A stretch of 64,000 nt of DNA from CAZPUI01 sp964415525 (GCA_964415525.1 CAYQAS010000003.1:13179-77178); one strand, 5' to 3'; counted from the stretch's first letter, positions 1 through 9,454 are shown. Translations and numbers: made by a program. The notes: generated by a model from the sequence alone, not told the origin.

Positions 1-2
1 TC

Positions 3-1664
3 TGCATGACCTACGGCGATGTGACGAGCGGTCCCCAGACCGGGCGCGCCATGACGGCCCTGGATGTGGCGGGCCATGAGATCAGCCATGGCGTGAACTC
101 GTTTTCGGCCGGTCTGATCTACTCCGATGAGAGCGGCGGGCCCAACGAGGCCAACTCCGACATCCTCGGCAAGATGGTGGAGATCTACACCCGCGCGGCG
201 AATGCGACCGGCAGCACCATCCCGGATATCGCCAACGCCTTCACGACACCCACGGGCACGAACGGGGTCACCTGGAACATCGGCATGCAGTTGGGCAGCG
301 TGATGCGGTCCATGTACAAGCCCAGCCTGGTGAGCGGCAACCTGGATGCCTGGTCCTGGAGCATGGGGGCCACGACGGATGTCCACTACACCAGTGGACC
401 CGCCAACCGCATGTTCTATTTCCTGTCCGCGGGCGCGGTGGCTGGCAACACGACCTACGGGACGACCATGCTGCCGGACGGCATGACCGGCATCGGCACC
501 GACAAGGCGGCGAGGATCTGGTACCGCGCGCTCACGAACTATTTCGGGCCCATGACGAACTACGCCGAGGCTCGGGAGAGCTGCATCCGCGCCGCCACAG
601 ATCTCTATGGCGCGGGCGGCACCGAGGTCATCGCGGTGCACAACGCCTTTGCGGGCATCAATGTGGGCGTCTACAGCGCCACTCCGGATCTCGCGGCTCC
701 CACGGTCACCAATGTCTCCGTGACGGGCACCAGCGGCGTGATCTCGCTTGGCTTCACCCTGGCGGACAATGTCGCCGTGACTCAGTTCGAGACCTGGATC
801 GACGGACTCCGGGTGGGCGGTCCCTACACCATCTCGTCCGGTTCTTGGAATTCCAACCTGCTCAGCAACGAGCTGTCGAACGGGTCGCATGAGCTTGTTA
901 TTAAGACCTACGATGCCGCGGGCAACCTCGGGGCATCCGCACCCCTGAGTTTCACCGTCACGAACGACACCCAGCAGCTGCTGGTCAATCGGTCGTACGA
1001 GAGCGGTGACTACGCCAACTTCGGTCAGTTGAACTATGCAGGCAGTGGGTGGAACAAGCAGCCCTACATCCAGGCAAACTACAAGTACGCCCGGACGGGG
1101 AACTACAGCCTCTGCCCCAGCGGTTGGGCGGCCAACTTCAATTTCCAGGTGAACTACAACCACCCCAGCAATGACAACCTCTTCGTCGTTCCTGAAAATA
1201 CCCCGGGCGCGTCTCTGAGCTTCTCGGTGCTCCAGCGGGGCACCAACGTCGCCAACAAGGCCCTGCTGGAAGTGCTGCTTCTTGACGCTGCATGGAACCC
1301 GGTGGCCTACCTGGACATCATGAACGATCCGGCGCTGAACAATGCGATCACGCAGTATTCGATGCCGATTCCGGAGGCGGCCAAGGGGCAGCGGCTCCGC
1401 CTGGTCTGGTGGGTGGAGCACCTCGGAACCACGTCGCCGTCGGTGCAGTACTCCCTGTTCAATGTGGACGATGTCGCCCTGACGGTGCCCACGAGCCTCA
1501 AGACCCCCGTCGGTGGGGCTTGGTCCGTGTTCGATCTGGCGAAGCTGGCTTCGGGCCTGGGCAAGACGGCCCTGAGCACGGGCTGGAGCGCCACCATGGA
1601 CCTCAACAAGGACGGGCGCGTCGATGAGAACGATGTCGCGCTGATGCTGAATCAGGTGAACTAA
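3..1664 (+). CDS. M4 (thermolysin-like) metallopeptidase, 5' truncated by window edge
   Basis: Secreted zinc endopeptidase of the thermolysin family. The frame is open to the left edge, so the signal peptide, propeptide and start lie outside. Counting from the ATG at position 6, HEISH (residues 24-28) is the HExxH zinc site and GGPNEANSD (44-52) supplies the third ligand, Glu48. The segment VHYTSGPANRMFYFLSAG carries the proton-donor His typical of M4 enzymes. After the catalytic domain (to about residue 220) come an Ig-like domain (about 230-320), a beta-sandwich that looks like a carbohydrate- or MAM-type binding module (about 325-495), and a dockerin-like tail with one clear EF-hand loop (DLNKDGRVDENDV). 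The next gene starts one base after the stop, so both are probably co-transcribed. The family call is firm; the roles of the C-terminal modules are inferred. Confidence 0.93.
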   Translation, partial: CMTYGDVTSGPQTGRAMTALDVAGHEISHGVNSFSAGLIYSDESGGPNEANSDILGKMVEIYTRAANATGSTIPDIANAFTTPTGTNGVTWNIGMQLGSVMRSMYKPSLVSGNLDAWSWSMGATTDVHYTSGPANRMFYFLSAGAVAGNTTYGTTMLPDGMTGIGTDKAARIWYRALTNYFGPMTNYAEARESCIRAATDLYGAGGTEVIAVHNAFAGINVGVYSATPDLAAPTVTNVSVTGTSGVISLGFTLADNVAVTQFETWIDGLRVGGPYTISSGSWNSNLLSNELSNGSHELVIKTYDAAGNLGASAPLSFTVTNDTQQLLVNRSYESGDYANFGQLNYAGSGWNKQPYIQANYKYARTGNYSLCPSGWAANFNFQVNYNHPSNDNLFVVPENTPGASLSFSVLQRGTNVANKALLEVLLLDAAWNPVAYLDIMNDPALNNAITQYSMPIPEAAKGQRLRLVWWVEHLGTTSPSVQYSLFNVDDVALTVPTSLKTPVGGAWSVFDLAKLASGLGKTALSTGWSATMDLNKDGRVDENDVALMLNQVN

Positions 1665-1665
1665 G

Positions 1666-3885
1666 ATGAGCCGCCTTCGATTGCTCCCCTTTGCCGTTCC
1701 TGCGGCCGTGATGGTTCTGACCCTCGGCTGCGGCGGCAAGAAGTCCGACGCCCCCCTGGTCGCCCCGACCATTTCCGCACTCACCGCCTCGCCCACGTCT
1801 GTAGACTTCGGCGCGAAGGTGGTCCTCTCCTGGACGGCCTCCGGGGCGGACCAGCTGAACATCGTCCCGGGCGTCGGCTCGGTGACCGGCAAGACCAGTG
1901 TGGAGGTCACTCCCACCGCCACCACGACCTATGTCCTGACGGCCACCAACGCCCAGGGCATGGCCACCTCCAGCACGCTGGTGACGCTGAACAAGCCCGC
2001 CGTGACCTCCTTCACGCCCTCTGCCTCCAGCATCGAGGCGGGCGGCAAGGCCACGCTGCGCTGGGATGCCAAGGGCGGAAGTTCCGTGCGCATCGAACCC
2101 GGTGTCGGCGATGTCACCGGCAAGACCAGCGTGGACGTGAATCCCTCGGTGACGACGACCTACACCATCTACATCACGAATGCGTCCGGCGAGGTCAGCT
2201 CTCAGACCACCGTGGCGGTGAAGCCGGGTATCGCGGCCTTCACGGGTGGGGTGACCTACCCCGGCGGCAAGGCCACCCTGGCCTGGACCGCCCTGGGAGC
2301 CGAGAGCCTCGTCATCACCCCCGGTGTGGGCGATGTCACGGGCAAGACGAGCGTGGATGTCTCCCCGCTGGAGAACACCACGTACACCCTGACGGCCAAG
2401 AACAAGGCGGGTGAGACCACCCGTCAGGCCGCCGTTCAGGTGGCTGCCCCGAGCGTGACCGGTTTCGTTGCCACCCCGGAGACGGTGGAATACGGCCAGA
2501 AGACCAAGCTGACCTGGAACGTTTCGGGCGCCCAGAGTGTGAGCATCGCTCCTGGCGTGGGCGTCGTCACTGGCAAGTCCAGCATCGAACTGGTTCCCTC
2601 GGCCACGACGACCTATACCCTCACGGCCGTCAATCCCATCGGCACCACGACGGCCACGACTCTGGTGACCGTGCCGAAGCCTGCGGTGTCCAACTTCAAG
2701 GCCACTCCCAGCACGCTGGAGGCCGGCACGACCGTCACCTTGAGCTGGGAGGCTCGCGGTGCGCGCTCGGTGAAGATCGATAACGGGATCGGCGATGTCA
2801 CGGGCAAGAACAGCGTGGCCGTCATGCCCCTGAAGCCCACGACCTACACCCTGACCGCCTCCAACGATTCGGGCGATGTCACGGCCCAGGTGACCCTGGA
2901 GGTCAAGCCGGTGATCCAGTCGTTCGAGGCCACGAACTGCTTCTACGGGCAGCTTGTGACCCTCACTTGGGCGAGTCTCGGGGCGGATACGCTCACCATT
3001 TCGCCTGAAGTGGGAGACGTGACAGGCAAGAGCAGCTTGACCTTCGCCCCCAAGGCCACCACGACCTACACCCTGACCGCCAAGAACAAGTCGGGTGAGA
3101 TCACCAAGCAGGCCACGGTGACCGTGCTCGCGCCCGAGATTACCTGGCTGAAGTGGGAGGAGCTCGCCACGGGCAAGGCCAAGCTGACGTGGGAAGTCAA
3201 GGGCGAGTCCGCGCTGGCCATGGATAACGGAGTCGGGAAGCTCACGGGCAAGACCTCCATCGAAGTGCCGCTTGGTGCGACCTATACCCTGACGGCCACC
3301 AATGGCGCCGGTTCCGTCACAAAGGCCGTCGAGACCCTGTCCCTGGCCCTGCAGTACACGAACCCCGAGAACATCGCCGCGGGTGAATTCGCCCTGGTGA
3401 TCAACCCGGCGCTTTCCACCAACGCCCATGTGGTGCTTGAACTGGTCGGACCCGCCACGGAGGTCACCGGCCGTGGTCAGGCCCTGGCCCTCCTCCTGGG
3501 CAGCGATCTGGTGACCTGGGCCAAGCCTCAGGTCAGTGCCACCGCCTTGGTGACCTGGCTGGGCAGCACCAAGCACCTCAGCCTTCCCGGCACGCCGCTG
3601 CTGATGATCCAAGAGGACAAGGGAGCGCTGCAGGCGGGCTTCTTCCACAAGCACGCCCTTCTCGGTTCGACGACGACGTTGCCGAAGCCTGAGGCCCTCA
3701 GCGCGGACGCCTACAACGCCGCCGGCAAGACGTTCCAGCTGGGCATCGATCGGAAGCTCACCGTGACGGGTCCCGTCAGCCTGACCGCCACCGGTTTCCA
3801 GTACCTGGATGCCAACCGTGTGGTGCAGCAGGGCGTTCTGCGCGTGGGCACCTTGGCGATCGTCAAGTCCAAGCCCAAGCTCTAA
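1666..3885 (+). CDS. Lipoprotein with seven tandem Ig-like repeats
   Basis: Predicted cell-surface or periplasmic lipoprotein of 739 residues. The N-terminus has a basic start, a hydrophobic stretch and a lipobox (LTLGC, Cys about residue 21). Seven Ig-like repeats of about 75 residues follow. Each carries the pattern PGVGxVTGKTSVxV, then TTTYTLTAxNxxG, and begins with a Pro-rich linker plus a Trp strand such as LSWTASGA. The seventh repeat is the most diverged. A non-repeat C-terminal domain of about 190 residues follows. The near-identical repeats suggest expansion by internal duplication. It starts one base after the M4 peptidase stop, so it may be an accessory surface protein of that secreted enzyme. 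No enzymatic motif is visible and the function is unknown. Confidence 0.85.
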   Translation: MSRLRLLPFAVPAAVMVLTLGCGGKKSDAPLVAPTISALTASPTSVDFGAKVVLSWTASGADQLNIVPGVGSVTGKTSVEVTPTATTTYVLTATNAQGMATSSTLVTLNKPAVTSFTPSASSIEAGGKATLRWDAKGGSSVRIEPGVGDVTGKTSVDVNPSVTTTYTIYITNASGEVSSQTTVAVKPGIAAFTGGVTYPGGKATLAWTALGAESLVITPGVGDVTGKTSVDVSPLENTTYTLTAKNKAGETTRQAAVQVAAPSVTGFVATPETVEYGQKTKLTWNVSGAQSVSIAPGVGVVTGKSSIELVPSATTTYTLTAVNPIGTTTATTLVTVPKPAVSNFKATPSTLEAGTTVTLSWEARGARSVKIDNGIGDVTGKNSVAVMPLKPTTYTLTASNDSGDVTAQVTLEVKPVIQSFEATNCFYGQLVTLTWASLGADTLTISPEVGDVTGKSSLTFAPKATTTYTLTAKNKSGEITKQATVTVLAPEITWLKWEELATGKAKLTWEVKGESALAMDNGVGKLTGKTSIEVPLGATYTLTATNGAGSVTKAVETLSLALQYTNPENIAAGEFALVINPALSTNAHVVLELVGPATEVTGRGQALALLLGSDLVTWAKPQVSATALVTWLGSTKHLSLPGTPLLMIQEDKGALQAGFFHKHALLGSTTTLPKPEALSADAYNAAGKTFQLGIDRKLTVTGPVSLTATGFQYLDANRVVQQGVLRVGTLAIVKSKPKL

Positions 3886-3909
3886 GGTCAGATCTCTGAA
3901 AAATGGAGA

Positions 3910-3933
3910 GGGCCCCGGTTTCGGGGCCCTTTT
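3910..3933 (+). terminator. Intrinsic terminator after the Ig-repeat lipoprotein
   Basis: A perfect 8-bp GC stem (GGGCCCCG / CGGGGCCC) with a GTTT loop is followed by four T. It lies about 25 bases past the lipoprotein stop and closes the peptidase-lipoprotein unit. Confidence 0.85.
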
Positions 3934-4362
3934 CCGTTGGTGCCGGGCATGTCCGACGGCTTCGAGGGTGCAAGGGCGGCTCCATCCGCGTCCTCGTCGT
4001 TTCGGGCCGAACTGGTGACCGTCCACTGGAGGCACGCGTTCACGCCTAATGCGCGGTTCCGCGTTCTGATCTCCACTGCCGCCAAGCTTCCCGTGCGCCC
4101 TGAGGGGATGCCTCGGCCAGGGTGATGGAGTCGCTGGAATTGCTCCGGTAGGAGCGCCTGGGCGATCGACTCTGGAAGTGGAATCCCAAGGTGCATCGCC
4201 AACCTGCTGTTGTTTGCGGCACTGGCGGGGGGCGGTTGGCAGGAGCGCAAGGCGGAGGCGGTTCCCGCGAAAGTCGTCGAACCCGTCTGAGGGCGGGCCG
4301 AGGTCTGTCCTTCGGGACATTGGTGGTTCGCTTTTCCTTTCCCTGGGCCGCAGAATGCCCAG
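3934..4362. other. Intergenic region with no supported gene
   Basis: About 430 bases between the terminator and the EamA transporter. Open frames exist on both strands, but they have no convincing ribosome site or recognisable protein. I see no RNA gene or repeat. The promoter of the transporter is presumably here, but no clear hexamers stand out. Confidence 0.5.
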
Positions 4363-5238
4363 ATGTCCGAGCGCACACACCAGCCCGCCTTTCTCGCCCT
4401 TGCCGTGCTCGCCATGGTGGCCTGGGGCGGCTCCTGGATCACCGCTCGCTGGGCTTCCGGAAATGCGCCAGAAGTCACGGCCCTCTGGCGTTTCCTCCTG
4501 AGTGCGCTGAGCTTCCTGCCGATTCTCTGGTGGCGGAAGGAGTCGTTTTCGGTGCCCAGGGGAACCTGGCCCTACGTCCTGCTCTCCGCGGCGGCCCTCG
4601 GGGTCTACAACCTCTGCTTCCTGGGGGGGCTCAAGACCGGGCACGGCGGCTACGGCGGCGTGCTCGTGCCGAGCCTGAACCCGCTCTTCGCCAACCTCCT
4701 GGCCTCGGTGTTCCTCAGCCACAAGGTGGACCGCCGCACGGCGCTGGGGCTGGCCCTGGGCTTCGGTGGCGGCATCCTGCAGATCCTTGGGCCGACATTC
4801 CAGCTGCGCTCCTTCCTGCGCCCCGAGAACCTGTATTTCCTGGGGGCGGCCCTCTCTTACGCTCTGTTGACGCTGTGGACCGCCCAGGCACAGAAGCGGA
4901 TCTCGGTGTTCGTCCACAGCTTCTGGGTGTCCGTGGGCTGCGCCCTTCTGCTGCTGCCCCTGGCCCTGTCGAAGCAGCCCTTCGCCATCGGCCACCTGAG
5001 TGGTCCGTTCTGGATCAACGCGGTCTATTTGGCACTCCTGGCGGGGACCTTCGGCACGACGGTCTATTTCGAGGCCGCCAAGCGCGTGGGTGGTGCCCGG
5101 GCCAGCAGCTTCAGCTTTCTGGTGCCGGTGTCGGCCCTGGTGCTGGCCTTCGTCTTTCTGGGTGAAATACCGACCTGGACCAGCATCGTGGGCGGTGCCC
5201 TCAGCATTGGAGCGGTGCTCCTGGTGCAGCGACGCTGA
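4363..5238 (+). CDS. EamA/DMT-superfamily transporter
   Basis: Inner-membrane permease of 291 residues, the usual length for the drug/metabolite transporter superfamily. Two homologous EamA halves are visible (about residues 10-140 and 150-288), together about ten hydrophobic helices. The first helix carries the typical AWGGSWITARW segment. The second half ends in LVPVSALVLAFVFLGE, the signature end of EamA repeats. The ATG at 4363 opens directly into the first helix. Members export amino acids, metabolites or drugs; the substrate cannot be read from sequence. It stands alone between two intergenic gaps. Confidence 0.88.
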   Translation: MSERTHQPAFLALAVLAMVAWGGSWITARWASGNAPEVTALWRFLLSALSFLPILWWRKESFSVPRGTWPYVLLSAAALGVYNLCFLGGLKTGHGGYGGVLVPSLNPLFANLLASVFLSHKVDRRTALGLALGFGGGILQILGPTFQLRSFLRPENLYFLGAALSYALLTLWTAQAQKRISVFVHSFWVSVGCALLLLPLALSKQPFAIGHLSGPFWINAVYLALLAGTFGTTVYFEAAKRVGGARASSFSFLVPVSALVLAFVFLGEIPTWTSIVGGALSIGAVLLVQRR

Positions 5239-5663
5239 GTGCCCCGGCGGGATTCCGCTGGCCCTGGGAGGTGCGGGTGGAGCGTCCATTCGAGCCAGCC
5301 CGCCCACTCTGTTTGCGAAGAGTCGGCACCGTCCCTGATCCCCATTTCATGCGCTCGGAGGGCGATTCGCGTATTTCGAGGTTCCTTCATTTCAACGAAT
5401 GGCGTGTTCAGGCTGAGGTTGGCCGATCACCAGGACGCGTGACATCCGCGAGTCCTGCCATGAGCGATGGATCGCGCCTCCTGGGTTCCGGGCGGCATTG
5501 GTCTGGGGCAGGACGTAGGAATGTCGGAGCGAGGCACCCGTCTGTATCAAAGTGGTCTGTGCCGGTCTGGGGGTGACTTTGGTGTGAAGTGGTCTGCGAA
5601 GGCCTGCGTAACTGAGGCGGGTTTGCTGGAATCACACCCGAATTGGGCCTACTTTTGGGGCGC
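5239..5663. other. Intergenic region upstream of the MocR regulator
   Basis: About 425 bases without a supported gene. The left part (5239-5490) shows nothing recognisable. The right part holds repeated GGTCTG-containing words (5500, 5564) and the AAGTGGTCTG direct repeat listed separately. It probably contains the promoter of the regulator-ilvE unit. Confidence 0.45.
5550..5596 (+). promoter_or_regulatory. Candidate MocR operator: direct repeat AAGTGGTCTG
   Basis: The 10-base word AAGTGGTCTG occurs at 5550-5559 and again at 5587-5596, 37 bases apart in the same orientation. A partial copy (GGTCTG) lies between them at 5564. MocR/GntR regulators such as GabR and PdxR are known to bind direct repeats. 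This pair sits 68-114 bases ahead of a MocR gene, so autoregulation or ilvE control is a reasonable inference. Confidence 0.35.
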
Positions 5664-7118
5664 ATGATGAGTCCAGCCCCCCTCAATCCCACGGCGCCCA
5701 GCCCCCTCTACCTGCAGCTTCAGCGGGCCCTGCGCACGCTCATCCAGCAGGGGGAGTGGCAGCCGGGGATGCGTCTGCCCGCGGTGCCGCAGCTCAGCCA
5801 GCGCTTCAACGTCCATCGCCTGACGGTGCTCAAGGCCCTGGCGGGACTGAAACGAACGGGTTGGATTCAGACGGTGCACGGCCGGGGCAGCTTCGTGAAT
5901 GACCGCCTGCCGGAAGTGCCCGCCATCCTGGAACCCGAAGCGTTCCCCTTTGAGGGGTCTGAGCTGCGGGTGCGAGAAGATGCGCTGGGTCCCTGGCTCG
6001 GTGAGACCCTGGGACGAGCCCAGAACCGCGAACTGCTCAGCTTCAGCGCGGCCTTCCCGCCGTCCGACCTGCTGCCCTTTGAGACCCTGCGCCGCCTCTA
6101 CACCCGCACGATGCGCGAACTGGGACCGGAAGCCTGGGCCTACACCTCCCCCGCGGGCTACCCGCCGTACCTCCAGGCAGTGCGGGACTGGCTGGCCTCC
6201 GAAGGCGAACCCATTCCCGAAGGCTGGGGCATCCGCGCCACGCCGGGCGCCCAGTCCGCCCTGGCGTCGGTGCTGGAAACTTTCACGCTGCCTGGGGACC
6301 GGATCCTCGTGGAGAGCCCCTGCTACGTGGGTTTCCTGGCGCTGATCCGGGCCATGGGCCGCGAGGCGGTGCCGGTGCCCGTGGACCGGGCCGGTCTGCA
6401 TCCCGATCGCCTGGCCTCCGCCCTCCAGAAGGGCGACGCCAAGCTGCTCTTCACCGTGTCGACCTTCCACAATCCGACCGGGCTGACCTACAGCCGGGCT
6501 CGGCGCGAGCGGGTGCTGGCCCTGACCCGGCAGCACGGGGTGCTGTTGGTGGAGGACGACACCTATCACGACCTGCGTTTCACAGGCATCTCCATCCCCT
6601 CGTTCCGAATGTTGCCGGAGGCGGATCACGTGGTGCACGTGGGTTCCTTCTCCAAGAGCCTAGCTGCCGGGCTGCGTCTCGGCTATGTGGTGGCCCAGGA
6701 GCCGCTGTTGGCGCGGATGTCCCTAGTGCAGGAGGTCCACACCGTGGCCCTCCCGGCCCTGTCCCAGGCGGTGGTGGCCCACCTGCTGGAGAGCGGCGGC
6801 TACAAGCGGCACCTCGTCAAGCTGCGGCGCGCCCTCCGGGAACGTCGGGACGCCATGCTTGAAGCGCTCCACAAGCACTTCCCCAAGGATGCCGAAATCA
6901 GCGAACCCAAGGGCGGCATGCACCTCTGGGTGGTGATGCCCGAGGACGTCAATACCGTGGACCTCCTCCAGGAGGCGGTTCGCCACGGCCTCGCCTTCGC
7001 GCCGGGGCCGCTCTTCTTCGCGGACGGTCGCGGCACCAACTGCCTCCGCCTGAACTTCTCCACCCACGCCCCCGATGTCACCCGGGACGCCATCGCGCGC
7101 CTTGGGAAGTTGATCTAG
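5664..7118 (+). CDS. MocR-type GntR regulator with aminotransferase-like domain
   Basis: Transcription regulator of 484 residues. The N-terminus (about 10-80) is a GntR winged helix-turn-helix (LYLQLQRALRTLIQQG, then LPAVPQLSQRFNVHRLTV and VHGRGSFV). The rest is a fold-type I aminotransferase-like domain. The PLP lysine is Lys331 in GSFSKS, followed by AAGLRLGYV. A TTG at 5643 is in frame, but the ATG at 5664 has a GGGG stretch just upstream and suits the family N-terminus; 5667 is also possible. ilvE starts 24 bases downstream, so it may sense PLP or an amino acid and control amino-acid metabolism. Its real effector is unknown. Confidence 0.88.
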   Translation: MMSPAPLNPTAPSPLYLQLQRALRTLIQQGEWQPGMRLPAVPQLSQRFNVHRLTVLKALAGLKRTGWIQTVHGRGSFVNDRLPEVPAILEPEAFPFEGSELRVREDALGPWLGETLGRAQNRELLSFSAAFPPSDLLPFETLRRLYTRTMRELGPEAWAYTSPAGYPPYLQAVRDWLASEGEPIPEGWGIRATPGAQSALASVLETFTLPGDRILVESPCYVGFLALIRAMGREAVPVPVDRAGLHPDRLASALQKGDAKLLFTVSTFHNPTGLTYSRARRERVLALTRQHGVLLVEDDTYHDLRFTGISIPSFRMLPEADHVVHVGSFSKSLAAGLRLGYVVAQEPLLARMSLVQEVHTVALPALSQAVVAHLLESGGYKRHLVKLRRALRERRDAMLEALHKHFPKDAEISEPKGGMHLWVVMPEDVNTVDLLQEAVRHGLAFAPGPLFFADGRGTNCLRLNFSTHAPDVTRDAIARLGKLI

Positions 7119-7142
7119 TTCCCCACACCCGTAGGAGCTTCC

Positions 7143-8255
7143 ATGTCTGACCGTTTCAGCATCACCCTCGCCGAGCCCCGCGTCTCCGACGCCGAACGCG
7201 CCGAGCGTATGAAGGACCTCGCCTTCGGCAAGGCCTTCTCCGAGCACATGGTGGTCATTCCCTACGCCGATGGCGTGTGGGGCAAGGGCGAGCTGAAGCC
7301 CTACGGTCCTCTCAGCCTCGACCCGGCGGCCAACGTGCTGCACTACGGCCAGGCGATCTTCGAGGGCTTCAAGGCCTACCGCCAGGCGGATGGCGGCGTG
7401 AACTGCTTCCGCCCCGAGGCCAATGCCCGCCGTTTCAACCAGAGCGCCGCCCGCCTCGCCATGCCCGAGATTCCTGAGGCCCTCTTCGTGGAAGCCGCGG
7501 ACCTGCTTCTGAGCGTGGATCACCCCTGGGTGCCCGAGACCCTGGATGCCGAGGGCCTCAAGGACCAGAGCTACTACTTCCGCCCCTTCATGATCGGCAC
7601 CGGTCACGAGCTGGGGGTGAAGGCGGCCAGCGAGTACCTCTTCATCCTCATCGGCGGCCCGGCGGGCCCCTACTTCAAGGAGGGCATCAAGCCCGTGACC
7701 ATCTGGGTGGAGGAGGACTATGTCCGCGCCGTCCGCGGGGGCACCGGCTCTGCCAAGTGTGCCGGCAACTACGCCGCCAGCCTCCTTCCCGGCAAGGCCG
7801 CCAACGCCAAGGGCTGCAGCCAGGTGCTCTACCTGGACGCCCAGGAACGCACCTACCTCGAGGAGCTGGGCGGCATGAACGTCTTCCTCATCTTCGAGGA
7901 GAACGGCCAGCCCGTCGTCCACACCCCCGAGAAGACCGGCACGATCCTGGAAGGCATCACCCGCGAGAGCCTGCTGCGCCTGGCTTCCGAGGAACTCGGC
8001 CTGAAGGTGGTGGAGCGCCGCATCGCCCTGAGCGACATCAAGGCCGGCATCGACAACGGCACCCTGAAGGAGGCCTTCGCCTGCGGCACCGCCGCCGTCG
8101 TGAGCCCCATCGGCACCCTGCGCACCGCCAACGGCGACTGGGTCATCAACGGTGGCGAAGTGGGCCCCCTCGCCATGAAGATCCGCGCCACCCTGCTGGA
8201 CATCCAGTACGGTCGCGTGGCCGACAAGCGCGGTTGGACCCACAAGATCCGCTAG
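7143..8255 (+). CDS. ilvE: Branched-chain amino acid aminotransferase (class IV PLP enzyme)
   Basis: Transfers the amino group between glutamate and the 2-oxo acids of leucine, isoleucine and valine in the cytosol. Its 370 residues match the larger, eukaryote/Bacillus-like BCAT subgroup (about 360) rather than the E. coli form (about 309). Visible signatures are LHYGQAIFEGFKAY near the N-terminus, YYFRPFMIGT, and the PLP lysine Lys205 in GTGSAKCAGNYAAS. The strong EAFACGTAAVVSPIG element lies near the C-terminus. It follows the MocR regulator by 24 bases and is closed by a strong terminator, so the two form one unit. Confidence 0.95.
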   Translation: MSDRFSITLAEPRVSDAERAERMKDLAFGKAFSEHMVVIPYADGVWGKGELKPYGPLSLDPAANVLHYGQAIFEGFKAYRQADGGVNCFRPEANARRFNQSAARLAMPEIPEALFVEAADLLLSVDHPWVPETLDAEGLKDQSYYFRPFMIGTGHELGVKAASEYLFILIGGPAGPYFKEGIKPVTIWVEEDYVRAVRGGTGSAKCAGNYAASLLPGKAANAKGCSQVLYLDAQERTYLEELGGMNVFLIFEENGQPVVHTPEKTGTILEGITRESLLRLASEELGLKVVERRIALSDIKAGIDNGTLKEAFACGTAAVVSPIGTLRTANGDWVINGGEVGPLAMKIRATLLDIQYGRVADKRGWTHKIR

Positions 8256-8275
8256 GCCGACACCTTCGTTCTGAG

Positions 8276-8301
8276 ACGCCCCGCCTTTCGGCGGGGCGTT
8301 T
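8276..8301 (+). terminator. Intrinsic terminator after ilvE
   Basis: A 10-bp perfect stem (ACGCCCCGCC / GGCGGGGCGT) with a TTTC loop, running into TTT at its 3' end, 20 bases after the ilvE stop. Confidence 0.85.
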
Positions 8302-8422
8302 GCTTGGCGCCGCTTGCGAGCCATTCCAGACCAGTCCGACGCCCCTTAGCGCCAGTGGTCCGCCGCCCCATTCCCCGACCAACCCTTGCGCCCCAGCATG
8401 GGATCCTCATGTTGGAGGTCCC

Positions 8423-9451
8423 ATGAAGCTCGCCACCAGCGCCCTGCGGCGCCTGGACGCCCACCCGCTCCTTGCGTTGCTGCCGCCCTTGCTGCTTGCC
8501 GTTCTCTGTTTCATGCCCTGGGATTGGCGCTTCGTGGCCACCGGCTTCCGGATGGACGAGGTGGAGCCCTGGATCGTGGATCTGGCCCGCAAGCAGAGCA
8601 TCAACCTGGCGGATCCGACGGCGTGGCCGAGCCACCTGGGCACCGCCCTGCGCTATGCCGTGTTGCCCCTGACGGCGGTGCTGGGGGCGTGGGGTCTGTC
8701 CCGGCTCCGGAACCGCCTCGCCCTAATCCTGGGATGGCCCGGCTTCGCAGGACTTCTGGCGGCGTTGGCCTGGTGGCTCCTGCCGGAACCGTCCGGGCCG
8801 ATGTGGCAGACCGAAGTCGCGGTGTGGGGCGGATGGGTGCGCACGAGCATGTTGCGTCCGGAACTCCGGCTCGCCGCCGCCGGTCAATTCGTCGTCCTGG
8901 CGGGGATCCTCGCAGGGCTGTTCGGCTACCTGCGGATGCGGGCGCGCCTGAAGGAGAGCCAGGATCTGGCGCTGCGGGCGCGACTGGCGCCCCACTTCCT
9001 CCTAAACAGCTTCAACACCCTCATCGCTCAGATCGAGGAATCTCCTCGGGAGGCGGCGGCCACGGTGCCCCTGCGACAGGAACTGTCCTTCGCCGAGGAC
9101 CTCCTGGCCCTGGCCCGGGACCGCTTCGGGGCACGCCTCACGGTGGTGATCGACGTGCCAGAGGAACTGCTAGAGCGGGAACTGCCCGTGCTGGGCCTCC
9201 AGGTGCTCGTGGAGAACGCCCTCAGACATGGCATCGAGCCCCGCAAAGCCGGTGGCCGGGTGCGCATCGAGGCCCGGGCGGAGGGCAAGGGCCTGTGGGT
9301 GGCGGTGGAGGATCCCGGCAACGGCACGCCGGGGGAAGTCGGCTCGGGGACGAGCCTGGACGCGCTGCGCCAGAGGATGCGCAAGCCGGAGGACCTGGAC
9401 ATGGAAGGCATTCCCGGTGGCTTCCGGGTCAGCTTCGTCTGGCGGGGGTGA
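8423..9451 (+). CDS. LytS-like sensor histidine kinase
   Basis: Membrane histidine kinase of 342 residues. The N-terminal half holds about four hydrophobic segments, starting with LLALLPPLLLAVLCFMPW. The phospho-acceptor is His191 in RLAPHFLLNSFNTL, the HisKA variant of the LytS/YehU type. It is followed by an ATPase domain with the N-box VLGLQVLVENALRHGIEP and a G-box VAVEDPGNG. The ATG at 8423 has a GGAGG five bases upstream; the open frame extends much further upstream as a shadow of ilvE. The LytTR-domain sequence directly downstream is the expected partner, although no receiver domain is seen there. Confidence 0.85.
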   Translation: MKLATSALRRLDAHPLLALLPPLLLAVLCFMPWDWRFVATGFRMDEVEPWIVDLARKQSINLADPTAWPSHLGTALRYAVLPLTAVLGAWGLSRLRNRLALILGWPGFAGLLAALAWWLLPEPSGPMWQTEVAVWGGWVRTSMLRPELRLAAAGQFVVLAGILAGLFGYLRMRARLKESQDLALRARLAPHFLLNSFNTLIAQIEESPREAAATVPLRQELSFAEDLLALARDRFGARLTVVIDVPEELLERELPVLGLQVLVENALRHGIEPRKAGGRVRIEARAEGKGLWVAVEDPGNGTPGEVGSGTSLDALRQRMRKPEDLDMEGIPGGFRVSFVWRG

Positions 9452-9454
9452 GCC

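Noticed and set aside
3934..4362. Short ORFs in the gap before the EamA gene
   Set aside because: No ribosome site, no recognisable protein, overlapping frames on both strands.
1603..5307. Very long minus-strand open frame (over 1200 codons)
   Set aside because: It is antisense to the Ig-repeat lipoprotein and EamA gene, is His/Gly/Arg/Gln-rich shadow sequence, and crosses a terminator.
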